Assembly (NCBI GenBank): GCA_044357715.1
Contig: JBIKPA010000004.1
Coordinates: 1-41,666, forward strand
Origin: IMCC26207 sp044357715
Lineage (GTDB): Bacteria; Actinomycetota; Acidimicrobiia; Acidimicrobiales; Microtrichaceae
Direction of reading: 5' to 3'
Length of the DNA: 41,666 bases
Below the pieces are notes generated by a model. That model did not search any database. It was not told the origin of the DNA and saw only the letters and a program-made list of their open reading frames with translations. Shown one piece after another: positions 16,528-25,311 of the stretch; the stretch's first letter is position 1; each line of letters opens with the position of its first letter. A program made the position numbers and the translations under genes.

Positions 16528-17124
16528 CTAACCGGCAGATTCCCCCTTCGCAGGTGCATCCATTGTAGAGGTCGACCGAGACCCAGATGTGATGTACTGA
16601 GCAGCGCTGATCCACGCAACGGCAACGCCGGCCCAAAGAAACCCGTTACCAATCCAACGAATATCGGTAGTTAATGGGAGTGCGACCCATGCAACTGCGT
16701 TGAACTGCAAGAAGGTCTTTAGTTTGGCAATCTTCGAGGCTTGAACTGCAAACCCCTTGCGGCCCCAATAGGAGCGAAACAACGAAATGACCACTTCTCG
16801 TAGAGTTATGAGAACAACAGGCAGCCACCAGAATCGCCCTGCAAGCACCATTGCCCACAAGCCACCTAGGGCTAGAACCTTGTCTGCTAGCGGATCGAGA
16901 AACGCCCCCGAACGTGTCGTGCCCTGTTTACGTGCAAGATAGCCATCAAGGCTGTCCGTTGTTGTGATGACCACCCACAGAACAAAGAGCGCCCAGCTAG
17001 ATTCCTGCTGAATGATCATCACAAACGCAACAGGCGCTAGTAGAAGCCTTGCAATCGTTATTGCGTTGGCAGGGGTAAGTAAAGCGCTCGGACCGAATGA
17101 CCGCTCCGTTGGCGACTCAGTCAC
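16528..17124 (-). CDS. pgsA: CDP-diacylglycerol--glycerol-3-phosphate 3-phosphatidyltransferase
   Basis: An integral membrane CDP-alcohol phosphotransferase making phosphatidylglycerol phosphate. The family motif D-x2-DG-x2-AR-x(n)-G-x3-D-x3-D is complete: Asp57, Asp60-Gly61, Ala64-Arg65, Gly73, Asp77 and Asp81 (TTDSLDGYLARKQ, then SGAFLDPLADK). About five to six membrane helices cover most of the 198 residues. The start is GTG at 17124-17122, inside the last codons of rimO (8-base overlap). A phosphatidylinositol phosphate synthase is an alternative family member, but the rimO-pgsA-cinA context fits PgsA. Confidence 0.93.
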   Translation of the reverse strand: MTESPTERSFGPSALLTPANAITIARLLLAPVAFVMIIQQESSWALFVLWVVITTTDSLDGYLARKQGTTRSGAFLDPLADKVLALGGLWAMVLAGRFWWLPVVLITLREVVISLFRSYWGRKGFAVQASKIAKLKTFLQFNAVAWVALPLTTDIRWIGNGFLWAGVAVAWISAAQYITSGSRSTSTMDAPAKGESAG

Positions 17125-18451
17125 TACTGGGTCCCAGATTTCGAACTGCTAGCGGGTCGGGATCGGATTGGATGCTTTGCAGTTGAACATGATCTGCAAA
17201 CAGGTCTGGGCCTTGAGCATCAGTTACAAGAACCTGATGGAACTCCCCAACTGCGAGCAGTTCGTCAACGTTGATGATCCCGTCGATCTCTGGAGCCTCT
17301 GCAAACGAGCGAGCAATGCCGGGCTCATCCACAAGAACGGTCAGCACTTCGCCGATCAACGAGTCGCGTACCGATGCAGAAATCTCATCTTGCAACTCTC
17401 GAAGCTCATCTAAGCGATCGTTCATCAGTTCAACTGGTACTCGCCTATCTAAATCTGCAGCGTAGGTGCCCTCTTCTGCGGAGTAGGCGAAGAACCCACA
17501 CCAGTCGAGTCGAGCGGCAGCAACAAAATCTAAAAGCTGATCGTGGTCTGCCTCGGTCTCGCCAGGGTAACCAACAATAAAATTGGATCGAAACGTGGAC
17601 TTTGGTTGCAGGGTGCGGATCTGTTCGATTCGCTTGAGGTACTTCTCACCGGAACCCCAACGACGCATCCGTCGCACCAGCGGTGCAGAGACGTGCTGCA
17701 GAGAGAGATCAAAGTAGGGAACCGGGCTTGCAGCCATAAACTCAATCAACGGATCAGTCAGTTCCGAGGGATACAAGTACAACAGTCGCACCCACTCAAC
17801 TTGTTCTGAAACTGCCTCAAGAAGGCTCAAGATGCGCTTCTCACCCACGCCTTGGTCACGGCCGTACGCTGCAAGGTCTTGAGCTATGAGCACGATCTCT
17901 CGGACCTGAAGTTGTTCCACCTCATCCAAAATAGATTCGACTGAACGGGAGCGCTGAGGGCCGCGAAATGAGGGTATGGCACAAAATCCACAGGCTTTGT
18001 CGCAACCCTCCGCCACCTTGACATAAGCCCACGGGGACAAAGACTTTGGTCTTGGTAGATTGAGCAAGTCGAGTGCAGGGACTGCCTCGGCGGAAGCAAG
18101 GAGGCCGTTCATGCCAGGCTTCACTCCCAGTTGAATTGGCACGCCGAAGCCCGAAACCGCGTCCACCTCTGGAAGCGCCTGTGCAAGTTCATCGCCGTAA
18201 CGCTCAGCCATGCATCCAGTAACTACGAGTTGAGAATCTTCGAGACGAGTCTCATCAAGAGCCAAGATTGTGGCAACACTCTCTTCTCGGGCCTCCTCAA
18301 TAAAGGCGCAGGTGTTGACCACTACAAGGTCGGCCTCTTCGGGCGAATCCGCCGGGAGTAGTCCGTCGGCGAGCATAGTGAAGGTCAACTTGTCTGAGTC
18401 GACCTGATTTTTCGGACAGCCGAGAGTCTCGACCCAAAATGAGCGTTGCAC
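17117..18451 (-). CDS. rimO: Ribosomal protein S12 methylthiotransferase
   Basis: A radical-SAM enzyme adding a methylthio group to Asp88 (E. coli numbering) of S12. In 444 residues: the UPF0004 domain with its cluster cysteines Cys12 (TLGCPKNQVDSD, the RimO-type CPKN), Cys48 and Cys80, then the radical SAM motif at Cys150, Cys154 and Cys157 (AEGCDKACGFC), and a C-terminal TRAM domain (about 370-435). The CPKN and SF.G features favour RimO over MiaB. The start is GTG at 18451 with GAGGA about three to eight bases upstream. The 40-base gap to the SMP-30 gene suggests continuing transcription. Confidence 0.95.
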   Translation of the reverse strand: MQRSFWVETLGCPKNQVDSDKLTFTMLADGLLPADSPEEADLVVVNTCAFIEEAREESVATILALDETRLEDSQLVVTGCMAERYGDELAQALPEVDAVSGFGVPIQLGVKPGMNGLLASAEAVPALDLLNLPRPKSLSPWAYVKVAEGCDKACGFCAIPSFRGPQRSRSVESILDEVEQLQVREIVLIAQDLAAYGRDQGVGEKRILSLLEAVSEQVEWVRLLYLYPSELTDPLIEFMAASPVPYFDLSLQHVSAPLVRRMRRWGSGEKYLKRIEQIRTLQPKSTFRSNFIVGYPGETEADHDQLLDFVAAARLDWCGFFAYSAEEGTYAADLDRRVPVELMNDRLDELRELQDEISASVRDSLIGEVLTVLVDEPGIARSFAEAPEIDGIINVDELLAVGEFHQVLVTDAQGPDLFADHVQLQSIQSDPDPLAVRNLGPSSD

Positions 18452-18491
18452 GGTCCTCAGAGACTAGTGGCGAGATTGGAACAAACGAGAA

Positions 18492-19430
18492 CTAGCTCTG
18501 GAACTCCAGGCGCAACCCCTCGCAATGCCATTCAAAAGCAAGAAGCCTGCCTGTCCCCGAGGACGTCACATAGGCCGTGCGCATCTCCGGTCCGCCGAAA
18601 GCAATGTTTGTCACTAGTGGGTCATCGATTGCAAGATGCTGAATCGACTCGCCGTCAGCAGACACCACGGTGATCCCACCATGAACAAGCGTTCCTACAC
18701 AGACGTTGCCCTCGGCATCTACAGCGAGAGAATCAAGTAGCTGGTGCCCGGGCAAACCCGCCAGCAAATCTCCATGCGGCGCAAGGAGGCCGCTCCCCAC
18801 TGCCGTCCCTGGTTCTGGTAGATCCCACTGCCAGATCCGCCCGGTGTGGGTTTCAGCTACGTACAACTTGTCGCCGGCAGGTGAAAGGCCAACACCGTTT
18901 GGGGCTTCAAGGGGAAACAGGACCTCCTCAATTGAGGATCCATCAGCCTTGGCGTAAAAGACTCCTGTCAGGTCGGAACTTCGTTCTAGGCGCACACCAT
19001 GGTCGGTGAACCAAAAGCCTCCATGCTTGTCGAACACCAAGTCATTTGGCGAGCGCAGTGGCCTTCCATCGCATTCGGTATAAACAGTCTCGACCGCACC
19101 GCTTGTTGGATCCACGCGCTGAATAGAACCTGAATTCCAGGTGGGCGGCACTGGCCCTGGAAGAAGAATCTCTCCAAGGTCAAGATATGAAAATGAACCA
19201 CCGTTGTTGGTAATCCAGATCCACCCGTCTGGGCCTACCGCAGCACCGTTCGGTCCGCCGGGAATCTCGGCGACTGTCTGCACCGAGCCGTCTGCGCAAA
19301 TTCGGGTGAGTCGCTCCCCCGCTATCTCTACGAGCAACACCGAACCGTCGTCGCAGGCTACGGGACCCTCGGGAAAACGAAGGCCTGTGGCAAGAACTTG
19401 AGGGTCGCCAAGTGTCAACGGAGAAGTCAT
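18492..19430 (-). CDS. SMP-30/gluconolactonase-family protein
   Basis: A six-bladed beta-propeller of the SMP-30/gluconolactonase/LRE family, 312 residues. Repeated blade motifs and metal-site candidates are visible: the Glu in LRFPEGPVACDD (near residue 20), Asn in GGPNGAAVGPDGWIW, Asn in RSPNDLVFDKHGGFWFTD, and Asp in DSLAVDAEGNVCVG. Such enzymes open sugar lactones or other small lactones; the substrate cannot be read from sequence. There is no signal peptide. It lies between ftsK and rimO, outside the usual block order, so it looks like a lineage-specific insertion into the operon. Confidence 0.88.
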   Translation of the reverse strand: MTSPLTLGDPQVLATGLRFPEGPVACDDGSVLLVEIAGERLTRICADGSVQTVAEIPGGPNGAAVGPDGWIWITNNGGSFSYLDLGEILLPGPVPPTWNSGSIQRVDPTSGAVETVYTECDGRPLRSPNDLVFDKHGGFWFTDHGVRLERSSDLTGVFYAKADGSSIEEVLFPLEAPNGVGLSPAGDKLYVAETHTGRIWQWDLPEPGTAVGSGLLAPHGDLLAGLPGHQLLDSLAVDAEGNVCVGTLVHGGITVVSADGESIQHLAIDDPLVTNIAFGGPEMRTAYVTSSGTGRLLAFEWHCEGLRLEFQS

Positions 19431-19483
19431 GTCTGCAGGTTAGCTGCGGGCGGATATCACTGGCAGCCGCAGAAAGACTGGAG

Positions 19484-21997
19484 TTAGAACTCTCCTCGCT
19501 CGATCATGTCATCAAGTTCCTCTGGGGAGAGCATCACCGTACGGGCCTTTGATCCCTCTGATGGCCCAACTACCCCGCGTTGTTCAAGCAGGTCCATGAG
19601 CCGTCCTGCGCGGGCAAAGCCAACCTTGAGCTTGCGCTGCAGCATTGAAGTCGATCCCAGTCCACTGCGAACCACCAGTTCCATAGCCTGATGCATCAGG
19701 TCGTCATCGTCGCCGGCGGTTCCTCCAGAGACTGACGAACCCCCCGATGGTGACTGATCATCGCCGGCAACTCCCTGCACGTAATGCTCTTCGACGGCTG
19801 GCGCCTGCTTACGCCACTGATTGACGATGCTAGAAACCTCGGACTCTTCTACCCACGAGCCCTGAATACGTTGCGCAGAGGAAGATGTGCCGCCGAGCAA
19901 CAACATGTCTCCCCTGCCGACGAGCCTTTCTGCACCGGTTTGATCGAGGATCACCTTCGAGTCCATCGAGGAAGCAACTGCAAAGGCCAAACGGGCTGGA
20001 ATATTGGCTTTGATAACACCTGTGATGACATTGACAGAGGGCCGTTGTGTAGCAATGACCAGGTGGATCCCTACTGCACGAGCCTTTGCCGCAATACGGG
20101 TAATCGACTCTTCCACCTCTCTTGATGCAACCATCATGAGGTCGGCAAGTTCGTCTACGACCACCAGAATGAAAGGCATGCGTTTGAACTCGCGATCCTC
20201 GCCGAGTTGCTGCTGAAGGTCTCCACGATCGAAGGAGGCGTTGTAACCCGTAATATCTCGCACGCCAACCTCGGAGAGCAGGTCGTATCGACGTTCCATC
20301 TCATGAACTGCCCAGTTGAGAGCGTTCGCTGCCTTTTTAGGATTTGTCACCACCTGAGTCAGCAAATGAGGAATGCGGTTGTACTGCGTGAGTTCAACTT
20401 GTTTGGGATCGATCAGAATCATCCGAACCTGATCTGGCGTGGAGCGCATCAAGATGGAGGTAATGATGGAATTAATGCAGGAGGACTTGCCTGCGCCCGT
20501 CTGCCCCGCAATCAACAAGTGAGGCATAGTCGCTAAATTCATCAGCACCGAGGTACCGGAAATATCACGACCAACGCCCACCTCGAGCGGATGAGTCGCA
20601 CTGTGTGCCTCTTCAGAAGTAAGGATGTCTCCAAGATTTACTATCTGGCGGTCCTTATTTGGAACTTCAACCCCAATGGCCTGACGCCCTGGAATCGGGG
20701 CAAGGATTCGCACGTCTGGCGATGCCATGGCATACGCAATGTCTTTGTGAAGACTTGTGAGCCTTGCAACTTTGACTCCTACACCGAGTTCAAGCTCGTA
20801 GCGGGTAACCGTAGGGCCGACCACCATGCCCACTAGGCGGGTTTCTACACCATGCTCTGCTAGCGCCCCCTCAAGAACGCGCCCTCTCGCTTCGACCGCT
20901 TTTGTATCTACTGTTCTCTTACCTGACAACGACAGCAGGTTCTTTGCCGGAAGACGCCATGGTGAAGCAGTTGCTGCTGGGCCAAGTCCAAGGCCGAGCT
21001 GCTCACTGCTGCTTGGCTCTGCAGCGGAGTCGCTCGGAGGGGAGAAGGGCTTCGGGCCCGATACCACTACGGTCACGCCTTCGACATCTTTCTTCTGAGG
21101 GAGTGAACGCTTCTTTTTTTCTGGTCTGCCGTTACCTTGATCAGAAGGATCTTGGTCATGAAGATCTTGGTCGTACAGGCCGACATCCTGCTCTTTTTGA
21201 GACTCAAGACTCTGAGCAGCTTGATCACTCTGATCTCTTGAGCCAAGGTTGAATAAGTCGCTGGCCCAACGGCCTGCGGATGCTGCCACTGGCCGAACTC
21301 CGCGGACTACAGACTGACCCATAAAGCTCAGCGACCACCCGCTGATCAGGCTCACCGAGAAGATGCCAAGAAGAATGAGCACGCCGGCTGCCCCCCATCG
21401 GCCAAGCACTACCGCTAGTGAACCTAAGAGCGCTCCTAGAAGGCCTCCCCCATCTGAATAGGCTCCAAAGCCATCACTAGTGATCGATGCGCCCTCCTCG
21501 AAGAACAAGTCGAGCAGACCTGCCACAACTAGCACTGCGAGTACCACGCCAATCGCCTGAACACCCCTACTTGGCTGCTGACGCTGGGAGTTCGGATCGA
21601 TGGGGTCTGCGCCGCCCGCTGCCGGTGCACCTGCGGGCTTTATTGGACTTGAGTGCGCACTACGGATGAGCAATACGCCGCCAACAACCAAGGCAGGGGG
21701 CAGCAGAACCCGTATCAGACCCACCAATGCTCCGGTGCCTGCTGATGCCCAATTGGCTACTCCTTGAGAAGCACCGCTGTAAATGCTCACGCCGAGGACT
21801 ACCGCCGCGAGGAGGAACACTAGGCCCCAGATATCTCTCCCGTGGCCGTCGACAAGACTGTGCCACGCACCCGAGGATGCAACCGTGCTGGCAGATTTGT
21901 TCTTGGTAGCCGGCTTCTTGCGCGCAGCCGCAGAACTAGAAGAGCGACTCGAGCTTGGTTTGCGCTTCTTGGGAGGGGATTTCTGAGAGGCTGCCAC
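19484..21997 (-). CDS. ftsK: DNA translocase FtsK/SpoIIIE
   Basis: Pumps DNA at the septum during division. In 837 residues: a Ser/Lys-rich cytoplasmic N-terminus (1-45), about four membrane helices (roughly 55-75, 90-112, 146-166, 186-224), a charged linker rich in Asp/Gln (250-345), the motor with FtsK-alpha (about 365-455), Walker A GQTGAGKS (498-505), Walker B LVVVDE (611-616), and the winged-helix gamma domain (about 772-837; LGSTSMLQRKLKVGFARAG). The motor is complete. The start is GTG at 21997. It follows RNase J after a 61-base gap. Confidence 0.97.
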   Translation of the reverse strand: MAASQKSPPKKRKPSSSRSSSSAAARKKPATKNKSASTVASSGAWHSLVDGHGRDIWGLVFLLAAVVLGVSIYSGASQGVANWASAGTGALVGLIRVLLPPALVVGGVLLIRSAHSSPIKPAGAPAAGGADPIDPNSQRQQPSRGVQAIGVVLAVLVVAGLLDLFFEEGASITSDGFGAYSDGGGLLGALLGSLAVVLGRWGAAGVLILLGIFSVSLISGWSLSFMGQSVVRGVRPVAASAGRWASDLFNLGSRDQSDQAAQSLESQKEQDVGLYDQDLHDQDPSDQGNGRPEKKKRSLPQKKDVEGVTVVVSGPKPFSPPSDSAAEPSSSEQLGLGLGPAATASPWRLPAKNLLSLSGKRTVDTKAVEARGRVLEGALAEHGVETRLVGMVVGPTVTRYELELGVGVKVARLTSLHKDIAYAMASPDVRILAPIPGRQAIGVEVPNKDRQIVNLGDILTSEEAHSATHPLEVGVGRDISGTSVLMNLATMPHLLIAGQTGAGKSSCINSIITSILMRSTPDQVRMILIDPKQVELTQYNRIPHLLTQVVTNPKKAANALNWAVHEMERRYDLLSEVGVRDITGYNASFDRGDLQQQLGEDREFKRMPFILVVVDELADLMMVASREVEESITRIAAKARAVGIHLVIATQRPSVNVITGVIKANIPARLAFAVASSMDSKVILDQTGAERLVGRGDMLLLGGTSSSAQRIQGSWVEESEVSSIVNQWRKQAPAVEEHYVQGVAGDDQSPSGGSSVSGGTAGDDDDLMHQAMELVVRSGLGSTSMLQRKLKVGFARAGRLMDLLEQRGVVGPSEGSKARTVMLSPEELDDMIERGEF

Positions 21998-22058
21998 AGT
22001 GTTCTAAGAGTACTCAGCCCGACTGACAGTCTCGCGGCACTCCGCACGGCAACCCCGA

Positions 22059-23717
22059 TCACACCTCGAGCAAGATAGGCACAATCATGGGCCGTCTGCG
22101 GGTTGAATTTGCTACGAATCCACCCGAGGCCCTCCGGACTGCACGCTGCAAACCTGCAATATCAGATCCGTCAAGGAGCGCTTTTTCTACTGCGGTCTTC
22201 ACCCGCTGCGAGAGTTCCGCCAGCAGATCTCCTGCTTCGGGCTCGTGAATCCAGCCACGAGTAGCAATCTCGGGACCAGATACCAAACGCTTCTTCTTCC
22301 GGTCCACGCACACGGTGACAGCTACCACCCCATCGTCGGCAAGGATTCTGCGGTCTCTCAGGACTCCGCTGCCAATATCTCCGACGGTGCCGTGAACATA
22401 GACGTACTCCGAGGGCACTGTCCCCACTTGGCGCAGGCCGTCATCGTCCAGAATTAAACGGTCGCCATCTTCTGCTATCAGAATGCGGTCTTCGGGGGTT
22501 CCCATCACCTGAGCCAAGCGACTGTGTGCAATCAGGTGGTGGTATTCGCCATGGACTGGAACAAACCAGTCGGGCTTTGCAATGGAGTGGTAGAGCTTGA
22601 GTTCTTCTGACTTTGCGTGACCCGTTGCGTGAACATCAGATAGGCCTGAGTGGATGACCTCGGCGCCAAGCCGAAAAAGATTATCGATCACCTTTGTCAC
22701 GGCATTTTCATTGCCGGGAATTGGATGTGATGAGAAAATCACCGTGTCGTCAGGGGTGATCTTGAGCCAGCGATTTTCATTTGCCGAGAGCAAAGTCAAC
22801 GCCGACATCGGCTCACCCTGAGACCCAGTTGAGAGCACCAGCACCTGACCCGGTTCGTAACGATCAACTTTTTCAATATCGATCAATGAAGTATCGGGAA
22901 TGGTTAGCAGACCCATCTCTCTGGCCATTGTGATGTTGCGCTTCATTGAGCGACCAACTGGCGCAATGACTCTGCCAAAGGAAATCGCCGCATCGGCGAG
23001 TTGTTGTATGCGGTGAATATGACTTGCGAAGCAGGCAGTTATTACTCGACGCCCCTCTTGTTCGTGCATCAAGTTGTAGAGCACTTTCCCTACGCTCGTC
23101 TCTGAGCGGGAGTGACCCGGCTGATCCGCATTGGTCGAATCAGCGAGCAGCAACCTGATGCCATCCCCGTCTGCGAGCGCACCCACTCGAGACAAGTTCG
23201 TTAGGCGGCCATCAACTGGAGTGAGATCAATCTTGAAATCGCCCGTATGTAAAATAGTTCCTTGCGGAGTATAAAAAGCAGTTGCGACGCCCTGCGGGAC
23301 GGAGTGCGTCGCAGGTATGAACTCGGCCTCAAAGGGGCCTATCTCCCAGCGTTCGCCATCGGCTACGACAATCAGTTCGGTCCGCTTCATAAGGCCGGCT
23401 TCTTCGATACGCCCTGATGCCAAACCGAGAGTTAATTCTGTTCCGAAGAGGGGAAAACTAGCCTCGCGTAGAAGGTAAGAGAGCCCACCGATGTGATCCT
23501 CGTGACCATGTGTGAGCACACACCCGACAATGTCTTCAGAGCGCTCAATCAGCCAAGTGAAGTCGGGCAGGACTAGATCAACTCCCAACATGTCAGTGTC
23601 GGGAAACATCAGCCCACAATCGATCAGCAGTAACGAGCCCTCTAGTTCGAGAACAGCGCAGTTCCTGCCGATTTCGCCGAGTCCGCCTAGGAACGTGATG
23701 TGAACGGGTGATGCCAT
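22059..23717 (-). CDS. rnj: Ribonuclease J
   Basis: A metallo-beta-lactamase/beta-CASP RNase with 5'-3' exonuclease and endonuclease activity, used in mRNA decay and rRNA maturation. The 552 residues contain the zinc motif THGHEDHIGG (residues 69-78), further metal ligands in ATHSVPQG and HTGDFKIDLTP, the ADSTNAD and ASHIHRIQQ segments, beta-CASP STGSQGEP, HATGHAKSEELKLY and PVHGEYHHL, then a C-terminal domain. ATG at 23717 overlaps the dapA stop as TAATG. The dapA-rnj pairing is conserved in actinobacteria. PNPase, the 3'-5' counterpart, is encoded at 35839-38337. Confidence 0.97.
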   Translation of the reverse strand: MASPVHITFLGGLGEIGRNCAVLELEGSLLLIDCGLMFPDTDMLGVDLVLPDFTWLIERSEDIVGCVLTHGHEDHIGGLSYLLREASFPLFGTELTLGLASGRIEEAGLMKRTELIVVADGERWEIGPFEAEFIPATHSVPQGVATAFYTPQGTILHTGDFKIDLTPVDGRLTNLSRVGALADGDGIRLLLADSTNADQPGHSRSETSVGKVLYNLMHEQEGRRVITACFASHIHRIQQLADAAISFGRVIAPVGRSMKRNITMAREMGLLTIPDTSLIDIEKVDRYEPGQVLVLSTGSQGEPMSALTLLSANENRWLKITPDDTVIFSSHPIPGNENAVTKVIDNLFRLGAEVIHSGLSDVHATGHAKSEELKLYHSIAKPDWFVPVHGEYHHLIAHSRLAQVMGTPEDRILIAEDGDRLILDDDGLRQVGTVPSEYVYVHGTVGDIGSGVLRDRRILADDGVVAVTVCVDRKKKRLVSGPEIATRGWIHEPEAGDLLAELSQRVKTAVEKALLDGSDIAGLQRAVRRASGGFVANSTRRRPMIVPILLEV

Positions 23718-24598
23718 TAGTTGAGGTCCTTGAGCACCTGTCGGGCGCTATCTGCGAGCCAGTCAGGAGCGGGGCCCATGGGGGGACGACAGTCGCCCAC
23801 CTTAAGGCCGAGTACCCGTAGGAGCGTCTTGGTCGGAATTGGGTTCGGCGCTTCATCGCCGGACTCATAGTCATAAGAAGCAATCAGGCCGGCGTTGATT
23901 CGTCGGGCAGCCTTGAGGTCCCCACTGTTGCAAGCGTCGATCATCTCGCCGAGCTGTCGGCCTACCCAATGCGAAGCAACTGAAATCACCCCAACTGCGC
24001 CAACGGCTAGCAATGGCAGAGTGAGTGCATCATCTCCGCAGTACACCTCAAACCCTGGCGGAGCTAACGAAATGAGTCGAGCAGTCTCGGCCGGGTCACC
24101 CGCTGCGTCCTTGAGCGCCACGATATTTGGTTGGCTCACTGCAAGCCGGAGCACTGTTTCGGTAGAAATCTTTCGACCAGTTCTAGCCGGGATGTCATAG
24201 AGAACAACGGGCAACTGTGTTGACTCGGCGATTGCACGAAAGTGCGCCTCTAAGCCTGCCTGTGAAGGCCTGTTGTAGTAGGGGGTCACCGAGAGGATTC
24301 CGTCAACACCGAGTTCGCTTGCACGTTTGGTCTGCTCCACTGCGCTCACTGTTGAGTTCGAGCCAGCACCGGCAAGAATCGGGACAGTGACTGCATCTCT
24401 GACGGTACGAAACAGCACTAGCTCCTCTGACTCTGTCAGCGTGGGGCTTTCACCGGTGGTTCCACTGAGTACAAGACCATCGCTGCCATTAGCAACAAGC
24501 CACTGGGCAAGATCTACTGCTGCATCTAGGTCGAGATCTCCTCGATCATCAAACGGCGTCACCATTGCAGTGATCACCGAACCAAATCTGGGACTCAT
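23717..24598 (-). CDS. dapA: 4-hydroxy-tetrahydrodipicolinate synthase
   Basis: Condenses pyruvate with aspartate semialdehyde, the first step of the diaminopimelate/lysine branch. The TIM-barrel of 293 residues has the Schiff-base Lys163 (VALKDAAGD), the proton-relay Tyr134 with Arg139 (VLYDIPARTG), Thr47-Thr48 in SGTTGESPTLT and the YYNRPSQ loop. ATG at 24598 overlaps the stop of an upstream helix-turn-helix gene (ATGA), and the stop overlaps rnj (TAATG). DapB, the next enzyme, lies 7 kb away at 31380-32168, separated by inserted genes. Confidence 0.97.
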   Translation of the reverse strand: MSPRFGSVITAMVTPFDDRGDLDLDAAVDLAQWLVANGSDGLVLSGTTGESPTLTESEELVLFRTVRDAVTVPILAGAGSNSTVSAVEQTKRASELGVDGILSVTPYYNRPSQAGLEAHFRAIAESTQLPVVLYDIPARTGRKISTETVLRLAVSQPNIVALKDAAGDPAETARLISLAPPGFEVYCGDDALTLPLLAVGAVGVISVASHWVGRQLGEMIDACNSGDLKAARRINAGLIASYDYESGDEAPNPIPTKTLLRVLGLKVGDCRPPMGPAPDWLADSARQVLKDLN

Positions 24599-25287
24599 GA
24601 TTGCTCCTCTGTCTGCGCCGAAGCATCTTCGTCGCTGACGTACTCAACTCGCTCATCTGAGCGTCGACGACCGAGTGTCGCCAGAAAATCCTCGTGCAGC
24701 TCGAACCAGACTGTGTGGTACGAGTCGATCCGTGGCCCCGTCAACCACTCAGTCTTGCCTTGCTCAATTCTCTCGAATGCATGTCTCAGCCGCGAACTGT
24801 ACCCCTCGAAACGGCCAAGACCCATTGCGAGTTGATCAGCTAGAGGTACAGCTTGCTGATGAAGATCGGCTAGACGCGCCAACACCAAGCTGTCCCAGAC
24901 GGGATCAAGGTGATCATTGACTACCTCGGTGGCAGCAACGAGACGAACCTGAAAGTCAGTACAGATCGACAACAAATCGGGATTGAGTAAGAGGAAACGC
25001 TGATAACACTCACTTACTAGCTCTGTGGTTTTGGTATGCGCCAATTGCTCAGCGAGAAGACGCTCACCCTCCACCCGTCCGGTCGTAGTCAGCATCCACC
25101 CAGCTAGCCGGCCCTCGTACAGCCTGGCGTGACCTATGTTCTCAAGGTCCCCAAGTATGAGATCTAGTCGAGAAGGATCAAGGCTGAACCTCTGGGCAAT
25201 CTCTGTCTCCGACGCAGGCCCACGAAGGCGAAGAGCATGCAGAACGTAAAGCTGCTCTGGGTCGGCCATAGCAGCCAGACTACTCAA
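24595..25287 (-). CDS. Winged-helix protein coupled to dapA
   Basis: A 230-residue protein with an N-terminal winged-helix pattern (residues about 8-80: EQLYVLHALRLRGPASETEI, then DPSRLDLILGDLENIGHARL, then AGWMLTTTGRVEGERLL) and an all-helical C-terminal part with LLNPDLLSICTDFQVR and NDHLDPVWD, resembling an actinobacterial family of uncharacterised regulators I know only by pattern. There is no recognised ligand domain. The frame opens with TTG at 25287, which has AGAGGG about five bases upstream; ATG at 25269 (MADPEQ) is the alternative but lacks a site. The stop overlaps dapA by ATGA, suggesting co-translation. It could regulate its own operon; that is inference. Confidence 0.75.
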   Translation of the reverse strand: MSSLAAMADPEQLYVLHALRLRGPASETEIAQRFSLDPSRLDLILGDLENIGHARLYEGRLAGWMLTTTGRVEGERLLAEQLAHTKTTELVSECYQRFLLLNPDLLSICTDFQVRLVAATEVVNDHLDPVWDSLVLARLADLHQQAVPLADQLAMGLGRFEGYSSRLRHAFERIEQGKTEWLTGPRIDSYHTVWFELHEDFLATLGRRRSDERVEYVSDEDASAQTEEQS

Positions 25288-25311
25288 CTACGCCCTCTGC
25301 CTTTCGTTGAC

